From assembly GCF_932526225.1 (NCBI RefSeq), contig NC_064041.1, positions 3,670,699 through 3,734,698 on the forward strand: a DNA stretch of 64,000 nucleotides. Direction: 5' to 3'. The stretch comes from Nematostella vectensis. Lineage: Eukaryota; Cnidaria; Anthozoa; Actiniaria; Edwardsiidae. A model generated the notes under the pieces. The model was not told where the DNA came from, did no database searches, and saw only the letters and a program-made list of their open reading frames with translations. Made by a program: the position numbers and the translations under genes. Shown in pieces: positions 9,593 to 21,000 of this stretch (positions within the stretch are counted from its first letter, which is position 1; each line of letters starts with the position of its first letter).

Positions 9593-11323
9593 TAAGCCTA
9601 ACTGATCGGAACCAGTTCTTGTTTATTCGTTTCTTGATTATTTTTTGTCTTTAAGGGCAACCTTTCGAGTTTAGGCGATCTTTTTCCTCTTTGAGTAGTG
9701 TCTATCATTCGATTCGAATCAGCGTTCCGCCGTACGCTAAAGAGCCTTCGGTTCTATCTTATCTGGCCAGCGGAGAAATCTTATATTCTTCACATGAGGC
9801 GCTTGTTTTATTGAATTGTATTTTATACAAATCAATGTTTTTTTTTAAATTATGCTCGGTTGTTATTGAGCTAGTACATTGCTTGGCATCTCTTAATTTT
9901 TCTGGTAATCATTAATTAATCACAGAACAATGCCAATATTGTCAGCCTAGATTTCAAATACCAAATCAATTGTTGTTATAATTATTGTTGTTTTTTCCTG
10001 AGATAATGCTATCCCAGAAAAAAAACAAAAAAAACAAATGCAACCAGATATAGAATGATGATTTTCAATGGTAAGAAAACAACCTTTTTACATTTTCAGC
10101 GGAAAATCCCAAAGAAATGTTGCATTTTTTATTGTGTCTTTTTACTATAAGTTTTAGTTGTCCAGTATTTTATGCTTTGGTTCGAAAAAAGGATGACACT
10201 TAATTCAAAGTCAGTCAACATAATCAATATAAGCAATCAATATCAGGGGTTTCTTTAGAAGGCAGGTACCGGCAGTTAACCCCCGCCGTCAACTTAAAAC
10301 GCTGATCTCAGATCTAATAAAGTTTGCAAATGAAGCATGATTCGTGATAAAATACCATTTGACATTATGCTATTGTCACTATCGTCTATTCTTGATTTTG
10401 ATTGTTTTTCATTAAGTTGTCTGTTACTTTTGAACATATTCATTTTTTATTGCTTGAGAGCCATAGCGTTTTTTTTGCCACCATCCTTGATGTAAAACCA
10501 GAAAGATTGCTAATTGATTTTTCCCTTTTAGCTGCATTTAACAGTATTTTCAAAGCCTGAAGGATGACATAAATAGAAAGTATGATGGAACACTGGATGC
10601 TTGTAGGAAATCATGCAGACAGTACCAGACAGTCTTCATAGTGAGTATTTAAAATTGAATATTATTAGTGTAGTTAAACCCTCTGAATTTTCTCATTAAA
10701 ATTTTCTCTTTAACACAATAGCATTTTAGTTTTTATGAACTCCTTTTATTCTTAAAATTTCCACAAAGGTTTTGATAGGTTGGTATCAATATTGCTATTA
10801 TACTTGCTTAAATGGCTCTTTTAAAGGATTGTATTAAAATTTAAAATGCTGTATTTGCTGGAAAAAGTAGACTTGCACTTGTGCAACACTTGTGTGTTTG
10901 TAAACAAATCAAATGACTTTTTGTTTGGTGAACTTGCACTCTCTCCAGCCTTTGGTGGCAAAATAACAGCACAACAAGTAACTAATTCAGCATTTACAAA
11001 CTATCCAGAAAATTAGAGATTGTCAGTAAGGGCTTATCCCCTTATGTGAGGGTGCCACACAAAAAGCCATCGGATCACTTTAGTGCAAGTTCACTTGGGG
11101 AGTGCACTAATGAAAAAACAATATAGATTCCAAAAAGGATGACAAAATAAAATAATAGTTTCTGAAGCCATAGTCACTTCTCTTTCATGGTCAAGAAAAC
11201 ATGAAACTGTGCAAAGCTTTTCTGCATTTATGGCTATGAAGAAGGGAATAATAAATTAAGCTCGACAAGTATAGGCTTTATAAAACAGTGCAGATACTTA
11301 TCAAACAATTTCTTCCTTTACAG

Positions 11324-11530
11324 AAACAGCAGAAAGTCCTAAATGCTGTGGAGACTATTAACTGGCCAGAGGAGAAGAAGGAGAGATTTGCCGATGTTCT
11401 GAATGATGTACAAAACATTTCATCGGAGAAGAGCGAGGAAGAGGGAGATGGGGTTGCCTTCTTCTTTAAATCATTGAATTGGGAGAGAAAAAAGCTTAGA
11501 ATTTTGAAGGTGTTAGAAAGCCATCACTGA
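11324..11530 (+). other. Exon-like open segment inside the CACTA element
   Basis: Preceded by a strong acceptor (TCTTCCTTTACAG at 11311-11323) and open for 68 codons to TGA. It encodes a charged peptide containing TINWPEEKKERFADVL and a glutamate-rich stretch. Together with a shorter open segment near 10545-10627 ending at a GTGAGT donor, it looks like a spliced cargo gene or a captured host fragment. I do not recognise the family. Confidence 0.3.
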
Positions 11531-12561
11531 GAATGTAACTTAGTCGCAGGGCTTTGCTCAAGATGGCAAAGAGAGTGAGAGGAGTAAGACGATCAGACAG
11601 GCCCTGTCCAGAGAACACCAAGAAATAGGCAGTATTAAAGCGAACCTCCAATGAGATGCTTGACGGCAGTGCACCAAGACCTCTACATACCTCTACCCCG
11701 CAGCGTCCAACACAATCCAATAGTATTTAGTCCATATTTGTCAGCAGAGAATAGGGTTATGTTAGTCTATTTCTTTTTATATCATCAATACAAAATATTT
11801 TTTTAATCAAATACGATTTACAAGGCTCTTGTTAATTTTTGGCTAGAGCTTTTCAGCATTTTTAAATAATTTTAAATAATTTTCATGATGCTTTTGTCTC
11901 TATTCTACATTTGTATATACATATAAAAACATGGATTATTTCCTACTTTCATAAATATGCTTTTCAGTCAAGCTGACTGTTTGATTTTTGTTCTACATTA
12001 GTTTTCGGAGTTAGCATTTTATCACATAAAAGATAGCTTTTTAGATGTAAGTTATAAGATTTGTATATCAAATCAGATTTCATGCCATTATGCACATGTA
12101 AGAGACGACTGAGGATTTAAATAAAAATAGAATGGAAGCTAAAAAATTATTATGATGATGTGGATTAAACTATGCAAAATTCTTAGTGCTCAAGCCGTGA
12201 ACGCTGTAGAACCACACACAATCTATATTGAAAAACACGTAGAAACCTTATTTATAGGTTCTTAAATATGAAATTGAGATAAACTTTCTAAATGTTAAAA
12301 GGTGAAATTTAATGAATCTAAGAGTTCATGATAGCTATATAAAGGTACACTTGATTTAAAAATTCAGGATAGTCATATAAACGTTTATTTAAGGACCTTA
12401 AAAGAAATTTAAAGATAATATTTAATGGATTTAAAATTCAGAAAAGTTACGTTAATGTTTATTTAAGGAACTTAAAAGATATTAAAGATAAGATTTACTG
12501 AGATTTACGTGTTCAGGATAGTTTCATAAAGTTTAAATTTTTGTATCTTTCAGTGGTTTTC

Positions 12562-12597
12562 TTAAAGGTTTCGAAATGAACATTTCGAAACCTTTAA
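12562..12597. repeat. Near-perfect palindrome in the CACTA right subterminal region
   Basis: AAAGGTTTCGAAATG, a 2-base spacer and its exact inverse complement, extended by further A/T pairs. It would form a 17-bp hairpin. Confidence 0.85.
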
Positions 12598-12749
12598 AAA
12601 AGCGCTGAAAGGTACTTATAGTTAATATTTAAGCCTACTGAAAGATACACTGAAATGTATCTAAAGTTTAAATTTCTTCGCCTTTTTGTATACATTTAAA
12701 GGTACTTATTTCCTTTTTTTCGTCCAGTGAGTCTATTACCCGTGCAGTT

Positions 12750-12806
12750 CGGCAACCATGGACAGCTGTTTCGTCCTTATTAGGACTCGTCAGCATCGCA
12801 TAGCCG
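12750..12806 (-). ncRNA. Type I hammerhead ribozyme, copy 1
   Basis: Minus-strand core CUGACGA (12787-12793), a 4-bp stem II GUCC/GGAC with loop UAAUAA, GAAA (12769-12772), a tiny palindromic stem III (ACAGCUGU) and a GUC cleavage triplet. Stem I has the outer CGGC/GCCG helix and the UAUG/UU internal loop, but the inner helix carries one G-G mismatch (CGAUG against CAUGG). The catalytic core is intact; the mismatch may weaken activity. Confidence 0.88.
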
Positions 12807-13083
12807 GTTTGCCTCAGTTAAAATTCATCGGCAAAAAACTGCAGGGCGACTTCGACTCGAACGAAGTGCTTTAAACCACAGCTCAGATCCATGTGGGATC
12901 TAGAGCTGCGACCGGGCTAGCGTGATGCCAATTGTGCGGATCACGCATGCGACCTTTGCTAGTCTAAAACTCCGTCGGATAGCCAAACTATCCTTGCGAG
13001 TATGTATACATAAATGTGGACTTTAGAAGCACACTAGCATTCACACATTGGCACCAGTCGGGCCAAGACGGGACGCTAGCACA

Positions 13084-13120
13084 GTCTATTACCCGTGCAG
13101 TTCGGCAACCATGAACAGCT
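13084..13120 (-). ncRNA. Truncated hammerhead remnant (3' half)
   Basis: Matches the cleavage-site side of copy 1 (minus strand, AAACAGCUGUUCAUGG) but stops within GAAA, where the inverted copy begins. The CUGANGA half is missing, so it cannot cleave alone. Confidence 0.8.
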
Positions 13121-13191
13121 GTTTAAAGCACTTCGTTCGAGTCGAAGTCGCCCTGCAGTTTTTTTGGCGATTAAGTTTAACTGAGGCAAAC

Positions 13192-13248
13192 CGGCTATGC
13201 CATGCTGACGAGTCCTAATAAGGACGAAACAGCTGTCCATGGTTGCCG
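13192..13248 (+). ncRNA. Type I hammerhead ribozyme, copy 2, fully paired
   Basis: All elements are present on the plus strand: outer stem I CGGC (13192-13195) with GCCG (13245-13248), internal loop UAUG/UU, inner stem I CCAUG (13200-13204) with CAUGG (13238-13242), core CUGACGA (13205-13211), stem II GUCC/GGAC with loop UAAUAA, GAAA (13226-13229), then ACAGCUGU and cleavage predicted after C13237 (GUC). Stem III is only 2-3 bp but its sequence is self-complementary, as in animal hammerheads that act as dimers (established knowledge). Confidence 0.93.
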
Positions 13249-13340
13249 AACTGCACGGGTAATAGACTGTGCTAGCGTCCCGTCTTGGCCCGACTGGTGC
13301 CAATGTGTGTATGCTAGTGTGCTTTTAAAGTCCACATTTA

Positions 13341-13351
13341 TGTAAGAGACA
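13341..13351. other. Right target-site duplication of the hammerhead element
   Basis: TGTAAGAGACA, identical to 8459-8469, follows the inverted terminal sequence ending CCACATTTAT. Confidence 0.75.
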
Positions 13352-13981
13352 GCTAGAAAGTTTATGTGTGTAAAAAGCTGCTCGCTATCTAGTTTGACGG
13401 TCGCAGCCATTCCTGTGTATTTTGGAATGACTCTACCAAAGTAACTTGTTTTCCTAGTGCAAGTCGACTACTGGTTTAAAAGATTCATGCACTGACCATG
13501 GCTAGACGGAAGAGTCAGATTATTTTAGCGAGGACGCGTGGTGGTTGGTGGAAGGTAGAAAAGGCAATAGGTCCCACCAAAGAGCTTTTCCCGTCAAAAA
13601 ATAATATCTGCAAAGGGAGTTCCTATGACGCAGGGGCGCAAACAGGGGTTGCGCAGGGTGCGTGCGCACTCCCCACCTCCTAAACAATATGTTACCTAGG
13701 ACTGCGCACCCGCCCCCCTCCCCTGGGTACGCGACTGTGAAGGATATGAAAGTTGCAGCACAAACATCAATAGACTTAATTATCGAGCGTATTTTTTTCA
13801 TTTCTTTTCTTCTGAGAATACCCAATGTATATTACATCAATATAATAACAAGAGGATTATAAATCTGGTTTGCACTGAAAATATAAAAAACCTGGATCTT
13901 AGGCCTGCCCAAGGATCGCCCCTCGCATTAATTCATTTTTAGAATCGTGTGCAACATGACATAGAGTCGATAATAGGGGAC
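13352..13981. other. Intergenic, no feature recognised
   Basis: No convincing gene or repeat. Short ORFs on both strands lack recognisable domains. A GC-rich patch around 13660-13740 has C runs but no clear structure. Confidence 0.5.
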
Positions 13982-14085
13982 TTAAGATTCACGACGGCGG
14001 AGGGACGACGACGGCACACACGTTGTTTTTCTCCGCGCGCTAAAATCTTGCGGCGTCCTCGACACTCCGCCGTCGTAAATCTTAA
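13982..14085. mobile_element. Short TTAA-flanked MITE (104 bp)
   Basis: TTAA at both edges and inverted termini GATTCACGACGGCGGAG / CTCCGCCGTCGTAAATC. TTAA targets suggest a piggyBac- or Kolobok-type source. Confidence 0.7.
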
Positions 14086-14120
14086 GGTTACTATTATTGC
14101 TTAAAAAACCTTTCCTTGTA

Positions 14121-14276
14121 GTGAATTCCCATCCTAGTCCCAGGCGTTTTTACCGGGTTTCCTGTGCTCGGAGATGAACCGTAAGGTAGCCTGGGAGCTA
14201 GGACGAGCTCAGATGGTTTCCTGTGGCGTCACAGGAAACCCGATAAGAACGCCTGGGACTAGGCTGGTGAATTCCC
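14121..14276. mobile_element. Foldback MITE with 10-bp target duplication (MULE-like)
   Basis: Inverted arms starting ATCCTAGTCCCAGGCG lie between two copies of GTGAATTCCC (14121-14130 and 14267-14276). A 9-11 bp duplication with long inverted arms points to a Mutator-like origin. Confidence 0.7.
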
Positions 14277-14732
14277 CTTGTACAAAATATCCAAAAGGTT
14301 CGAATCATTTGCGGCCATTATTTTTCATAGTAATTGGTCTACCTATATTTTCCGCCCCCTACAAACGTTGCGTACAGAAAATTAAGATTACACAGGCAAA
14401 AATTTGATCCTAGGGTAGCTCACCTTGATATTCAGATTTTCTACTTAGCTCCCAATGTCCAAATTCTCTAAAAATGGTTTTCTTCATTGCATTGTAAGGT
14501 CGGTGTGCATAGCTCCAGGTTCTAAAAATATAAAAGCTCCCCGCAGAGACTGGCCCCAACCTCTCGTACTTGGCCCCTTTCCTCTCGTACTTGGCCTCGT
14601 GTAGCTTCTCCACACTTTCCCACACCGTTAAATTACTTACATTTAGGGTAGATATGTACATCATTTGCTCTTGACACAAGCCTATCTATACCAAAAATAG
14701 AATTGCACTAGACCCTTTAAGACGCCTAAGTT
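14277..14732. other. MAN1B1 3' flank
   Basis: Downstream of the MAN1B1 stop; probably 3' UTR and flanking DNA. A repeated TTGGCCCCTTTCCTCTCG-like segment near 14570-14595 is the only structure noticed. Confidence 0.4.
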
Positions 14733-15056
14733 TCAGCTATGTATCGGCAATGGGTGAGCCTCCGTGTTAAACACGAACTTGTCCAGTGGAACGACGTCAA
14801 GGTCACTAAACAACAGGAACAAGTACTTGAGAGTTTCGCCGAGGAAGAAGCTCTCCATCTTGTCGCGATACCCATGATTCAGCTGGCGCACGCTGTTGAT
14901 GGACGAGTACCCCCCAGAGGCGATCCGGGTGTGTTTCTCGAAGGCCTGGAAGATCTCCCATCCGTATTCCTGGTACTTCTTGTCCTTGGTCAGGCGATAC
15001 AGGATATACAGGGACTCCACCGTCTCGGGCCTCAACAGGTTATGGGCGTCAAGAGG
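14733..15056 (-). CDS. MAN1B1: MAN1B1 exon 7 (residues 546-652 and stop)
   Basis: Acceptor TTCTTTGCCCAG|CCTC. It encodes [45 protein letters not shown] and the terminal [10 protein letters not shown], then TGA. Confidence 0.93.
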   Translation of the reverse strand, partial: PLDAHNLLRPETVESLYILYRLTKDKKYQEYGWEIFQAFEKHTRIASGGYSSINSVRQLNHGYRDKMESFFLGETLKYLFLLFSDLDVVPLDKFVFNTEAHPLPIHS

Positions 15057-18000
15057 CTGGGCAAAGAACACAGAGATTAAAAGCAGTTTTCTCTGGTTCC
15101 CTGTGGTGGACGTATCCACCCATCCCCAGATAGGAGAAGGTTGGGAGAAAACAATAAACAATCAAGGCCCCCATTACCTCGTGATAAGTGTCTTTATCTT
15201 ATCATTTTTTCATCATGACAATCATCATCATTATCAGGGCGACTAATGGCACCATACATTAGCATCATCACAACCACCACGACTATATCATCATCACCAC
15301 GACTATATCATCATCACCTCCACCACTATAACATCATCACCACCACTACTATATCATCATCACCACTACTATATCATCATCACCACCACTACTATATCAT
15401 CATCACCACCACTACTATATCATCATCACCACCACCACTATATCATCATCACCACCACTACTATATCATCACCACCACCACTACTATATCATCATCACCA
15501 TCACTACTATATCATCACCACCACCACTACTATATCATCATCACCACCACTACTATATCATCATCACCACCACCACTATATCATCATCACCACCACCACT
15601 ATATCATCATCACCACCACCACTATATCATCATCACCACCACTACTATATCATCATCACCACCACTACTATATCATCATCACCACCACTACTATATCATC
15701 ATCACCACCACTACTATATCATCATCACCATCACTACTATATCATCATCACCACCACTACTATAACATCACACCACTACTATATCATCATCACCACCACT
15801 ACTATATCATCATCACCACCACTACTATAACATCATCACCTCCACTACTATATCATCACACCACTACTACTATATCATCATCACCACCACCACTATATCA
15901 TCATCACCACCACTACTATATCATCATCACCACCACTACTATATCATCACCACCACCACTACTATATCATCATCACCTCCACTACTATATCATCATCACC
16001 TCCACTACTATATCATCATCACCACCACTACTATAACATCACACCACTACTATATCATCATCACCACCACTACTATATCATCATCACCACCACTACTATA
16101 TCATCATCACCACCACTACTATATCATCACCACCACCACTACTATATCATCATCACCATCACTACTATATCATCATCACCACGACCACTATATCATCATC
16201 ACCATCACTACTATATCATCATCACCGCCACTACTATATCATCATCACCATCACTACTATATCATCATCACCACCACTACTATAACATCACACCACTACT
16301 ATATCATCATCACCACCACTACTATATCATCATCACCATCACTACTATATCATCATCACCACCACTACTATAACATCATCACCACCACTACTATATCATC
16401 ATCACCACCACTACTATAACATCACACCACTACTATATCATCATCACCACCACTACTATATCATCATCACCATCACTACTATATCATCATCACCACCACC
16501 ACTATATCATCATCACCACCACCACTATATCATCATCACCACCACTACTATATCATCATCACCACCACTACTATATCATCATCACCACCACTACTATATC
16601 ATCATCACCACCACTACTATATCATCATCACCACCACTACTATAACATCACACCACTACTATATCATCATCACCACCACTACTATATCATCATCACCATC
16701 ACTACTATATCATCATCACCACCACTACTATAACATCATCACCACCACTACTATATCATCATCACCACCACTACTATAACATCACACCACTACTATATCA
16801 TCATCACCACCACTACTATATCATCATCACCATCACTACTATATCATCATCACCACCACTACTATATCATCATCACCACCACCACTATATCATCATCACC
16901 ACCACTACTATATCATCATCACCACCACTACTATATCATCACCACCACCACTACTATATCATCATCACCATCACTACTATATCATCACCACCACCACTAC
17001 TATATCATCATCACCACCACTACTATATCATCATCACCACCACCACTATATCATCATCACCACCACCACTATATCATCATCACCATCACTACTATATCAT
17101 CATCACCACCACTACTATATCATCATCACCATCACTACTATATCATCATCACCACCACTACTATAACATCACACCACTACTATATCATCATCACCACCAC
17201 TACTATATCATCATCACCACCACTACTATATCATCATCACCTCCACTACTATATCATCACACCACTACTACTATATCATCATCACCACCACCACTATATC
17301 ATCATCACCACCACCACTATATCATCATCACCATCACTACTATATCATCACCACCACCACTACTATATCATCATCACCATCACTACTATATCATCATCAC
17401 CACCACTACTATATCATCATCACCACCACTACTATATCATCACCACCACCACTACTATATCATCATCACCTCCACCACTATATCATCATCACCACCACTA
17501 CTATATCATCATCACCACCACTACTATATCATCATCACCACCACTACTATATCATCATCACCATCACTACTATATCATCATCACCACCACTACTATATCA
17601 TCATCACCACCACTACTATATCATCATCACCACCACTACTATATCATCATCACCACCACTACTATATCATCACCACCACCACTACTATATCATCATCACC
17701 ACCACTACTATATCATCATCACCACCACTACTATATCATCATCACCATCACTACTATATCATCATCACCACCACTACTATAACATCACACCACTACTATA
17801 TCATCATCACCTCCACTACTATATCATCACCACCACCACTACTATATCATCACCACCACCACTACTATATCATCATCACCACCACTACTATATCATCATC
17901 ACCACCACTACTATATCATCATCACCATCACTACTATATCATCATCACCACCACTACTATATCATCATCACCATCACTACTATATCATCATCACCACCAC

Positions 18001-21000
18001 TACTATATCATCACCACCACCACCACTATATCATCATCACCACCACTACTATATCATCATCACCATCACTACTATATCATCATCACCATCACTACTATAT
18101 CATCATCACCTCCACCACTATATCATCATCACCACCACTACTATATCATCATCACCACCACTACTATATCAGCATCAGTAGGCGATCCTACCTTACCTTA
18201 AGTATGATATCGTATGTGGCTGGGGGGTTCTGGTTGAAGAAGGCGATCTTACCTTAAATATGATATCGTATGTGGCTGGGGGGTTCTGGTTGAAGAAGGC
18301 GATCCTACCTTAAGTATGATATCGTATGTGGCTGGGGGGTTCTGGTTGAAGAAGGCGATCCTACCTTAAGTATAATATCGTATGTGGCTGGGGGGTTCTG
18401 GTTGAAGTAGGCGATCCTACCTTAACTTACCTTTAGTATGATATCGTATGTGGCTGGGGGTTCTGGTTGAAGAAGGCGATCTTACCTTAAGTATGATATT
18501 GTATGTGGCTGGGGGGTTCTGGTTGAAGAAGGCGATCCTACCTTTAGTATGATATCGTATGTGGCTGGGGGGTTCTGGTTGAAAAAGGCGATCTTACCTT
18601 AAGTATGATATCGTATGTGGCTGGGGGGTTCTGGTTGAAGAAGGCGATCTTACCTCAAGTATGATATCGTATGTGGCTGGGGGGTTCTGTTTGAAGAAGG
18701 AGATCTTACCTTAACTATGATGTCCTCTGTGGTTGGGGGGTTCTGGTTGAAGAAGGCGATCTTACCTTAACTATGATGTCCTCTGTAGCTGGGGGGTTCT
18801 GGTTGAAGTAGGCGATCCTACCTTAAGTATGATATCGTATGTGGCTGGGGGGTTCTGGTTGAAGAAGGCGATCTTACCTTAAATATGATGTCCTCTGTGG
18901 CTGGGGGGTTCTGGTTGAAGTAGGCGATCTTACCTTAAGTATGATATCGTATGTGGCTGGGGGTTTCTGGTTGAAGTAGGCGATCCTACCTTAAGTATGA
19001 TATCGTATGTGGCTGGGGGGTTCTGGTTGAAGTAGGCGATCCTACCTTAAGTATGATATCGTATGTGGCTGGGGGGTTCTGGTTGAAGTAGGCGATCCTA
19101 CCTTAAGTATGATATCGTATGTGACTGGGGGGTTCTGGTTGAAGAAGGCGATCCTACCTTAACTATGATGTCCTCTGTAGCTGGGGGGTTCTGGTTGAAG
19201 TAGGCGATCTTACCTTAAGTATGATATCGTATGTGGCTGGGGGGTTCTGGTTGAAGTAGGCGATCTTACCTTAAGTATGATATCGTATGTGGCTGGGGGG
19301 TTCTGGTTGAAGTAGGCGATCTTTCCTTAAGTATGATATCGTATGTGGCTGGGGGGTTCTGGTTGAAGTAGGCGATCCTACCTTAAGTATGATATCGTAT
19401 GTGACTGGGGGGTTCTGGTTGAAGAAGGCGATCCTACCTTAACTATGATGTCCTCTGTAGCTGGGGGGTTCTGGTTGAAGTAGGCGATCTTACCTTAAGT
19501 ATGATATCGTATGTGGCTGGGGGGTTCTGGTTGAAGTAGGCGATCTTACCTTAACTATGATGTCCTCTGTAGCTGGGGGGTTCTGGTTGAAGTAGGCGAT
19601 CTCTGGGCTGAGGCGAGAGGGCATGCGGGCATACATTTGGTAGCATGTTTCCATCATGTCTTTGGCGAATTCCAGGTATTTTGGGTCCAGGCCATTGTGC
19701 GCTGCCAGAGCCATAGTACCAGGAAGGAAACACACCAGATGGTCCTAGAAATGGAAAGAGTAAATACAGTACCATATCATGTAACATTAAAAACGGTCCT
19801 AGAAATGGAAAGAGTAAATACCATATCATGTAACATTAAAAACGGTCGTAGAACTGGAAAGAGTACAATTACAATATATAACATTAAAAATGGTCCTAGA
19901 AATGGAAAGAGTAAATACCATATCATGTAACATTAAAAACGGTCCTAGAACTGGAAAGAGTACAATTACAATATATAACATTAAAAATGGTTCTAGAAAT
20001 GGGGAGAGTACAATATGTAACATGATATTATCAAATGCGCTTCACTCAAATATGACAGACTGCCTTTCAGTATTCTATGAACTGTTATGAGCATTGCATT
20101 AACATTGTGTGTTAAACTTACACAAAGGGACATTCTTTAGACGCACGTGTGCTTCTTTACTTAAGTATGTAAATAACTAAATGTAGTGTTTTTAGGTCGG
20201 ATCTTTTAATGTGGTTTAGAGTTGAATTCGTTGAAAAGTAATAAGAATGAATTACGGTTATCTCCATTAAAAAAAAGGCCGCGTTATTACAGAACATTGC
20301 TAGTGTGAGAACTGTTATAGAAGATGATACCATACTGTAGGTACCATACGGAACCATAGGCAGCATTGTTCTTTTAGAAAGATGTGAATTTTAGCTTTAA
20401 GCCACCAAGGGAAAGAGCTAAATGATTTTACACTTATAAAAAATAACCTGGCTGACATAAGCCGAGCACATATTTACCATCTTAGGACTGAAGCTGTTTC
20501 CATGTAGCAGCTCACCAACATACAGCAGTTTGTTTGGATGTGACCTCCGCGCTAGCAGTGATGTCACACCATTCATTGAGTTTGTAAAATCCTCTTTAAG
20601 CCTGGACGTGAAAAAGAATAAGGAAAGGATTAACTGTATTCAGCACAACGATTTACTGTATTCATTTAAATCATTTTTTTGTATTCACTAATCCAATGAA
20701 AAGATACATAATGTAGAGGAGGAAATGGTGCCTACTTCTCCTTACTAAGCCCCCCCTCCAATAACAGGGCCGTAGCAGGGGTGGGGCACTGGGGGCATGT
20801 GCCCCCCAATATTTTTAAAAATTATAAGGAGGCTGTGCCCCTCAATATATTCTTAATGTTTCTGTGTTGTGCGTCCCCCCCAATCTTACATGGCCTGCTA
20901 CAGCTCTGAATAAGACAACCTCTTCAAGGAATTTTCTTTAAAAATATGAGCCCTGAGAGCTTAATTCTAAGCTATTGTGGTAGTTTATTTTTTCAATAAC

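Larger units (their letters stand above)
8545..12729. mobile_element. Non-autonomous CACTA (EnSpm)-like DNA transposon, 4185 bp
   Basis: Terminal inverted repeats CACTGGACGAAA...TTTCGTCCAGTG are flanked by a 3-bp AGT duplication (8542-8544 and 12730-12732). The empty site is seen in the second copy of the host repeat at 13082-13090 (GCACAGTCTATTACC). A CACTG start and 3-bp duplication are typical of EnSpm/CACTA. Both ends hold many TTTAAG/CTTAAA subterminal motifs (8560-8960 and 12240-12720), as expected for transposase-binding repeats. No transposase was found; the interior is AT-rich with a few exon-like segments. Confidence 0.8.
8469..13341. mobile_element. Composite hammerhead-ribozyme retroelement (retrozyme- or Penelope-like)
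   Basis: Ignoring the CACTA insertion, this is ~685 bp. A 353-bp unit (8469-8544 joined to 12733-13009) is followed head-to-tail by a truncated second unit (13010-13120) and then an inverted partial copy (13121-13341). Both outer ends read ATAAATGTGGAC inward and are flanked by TGTAAGAGACA. Units contain a type I hammerhead ribozyme: minus strand in the first, plus strand in the inverted copy. Head-to-tail and inverted hammerhead copies with variable target duplications are known for Penelope-like elements and animal retrozymes (family knowledge). No reverse transcriptase is seen, so this is non-autonomous. Confidence 0.8.

Noticed and set aside
9691-9915. 74-aa ORF in the CACTA element
   Set aside because: Low-quality composition and no splice or transposase similarity.
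13195-13410. 71-aa minus-strand ORF
   Set aside because: It overlaps the hammerhead and its inverted copy; no coding character.
15246-15830. 194-aa ORF rich in histidine, isoleucine and threonine
   Set aside because: The 23-bp satellite in MAN1B1 intron 6; no stop arises because ATC/ACC triplets dominate.
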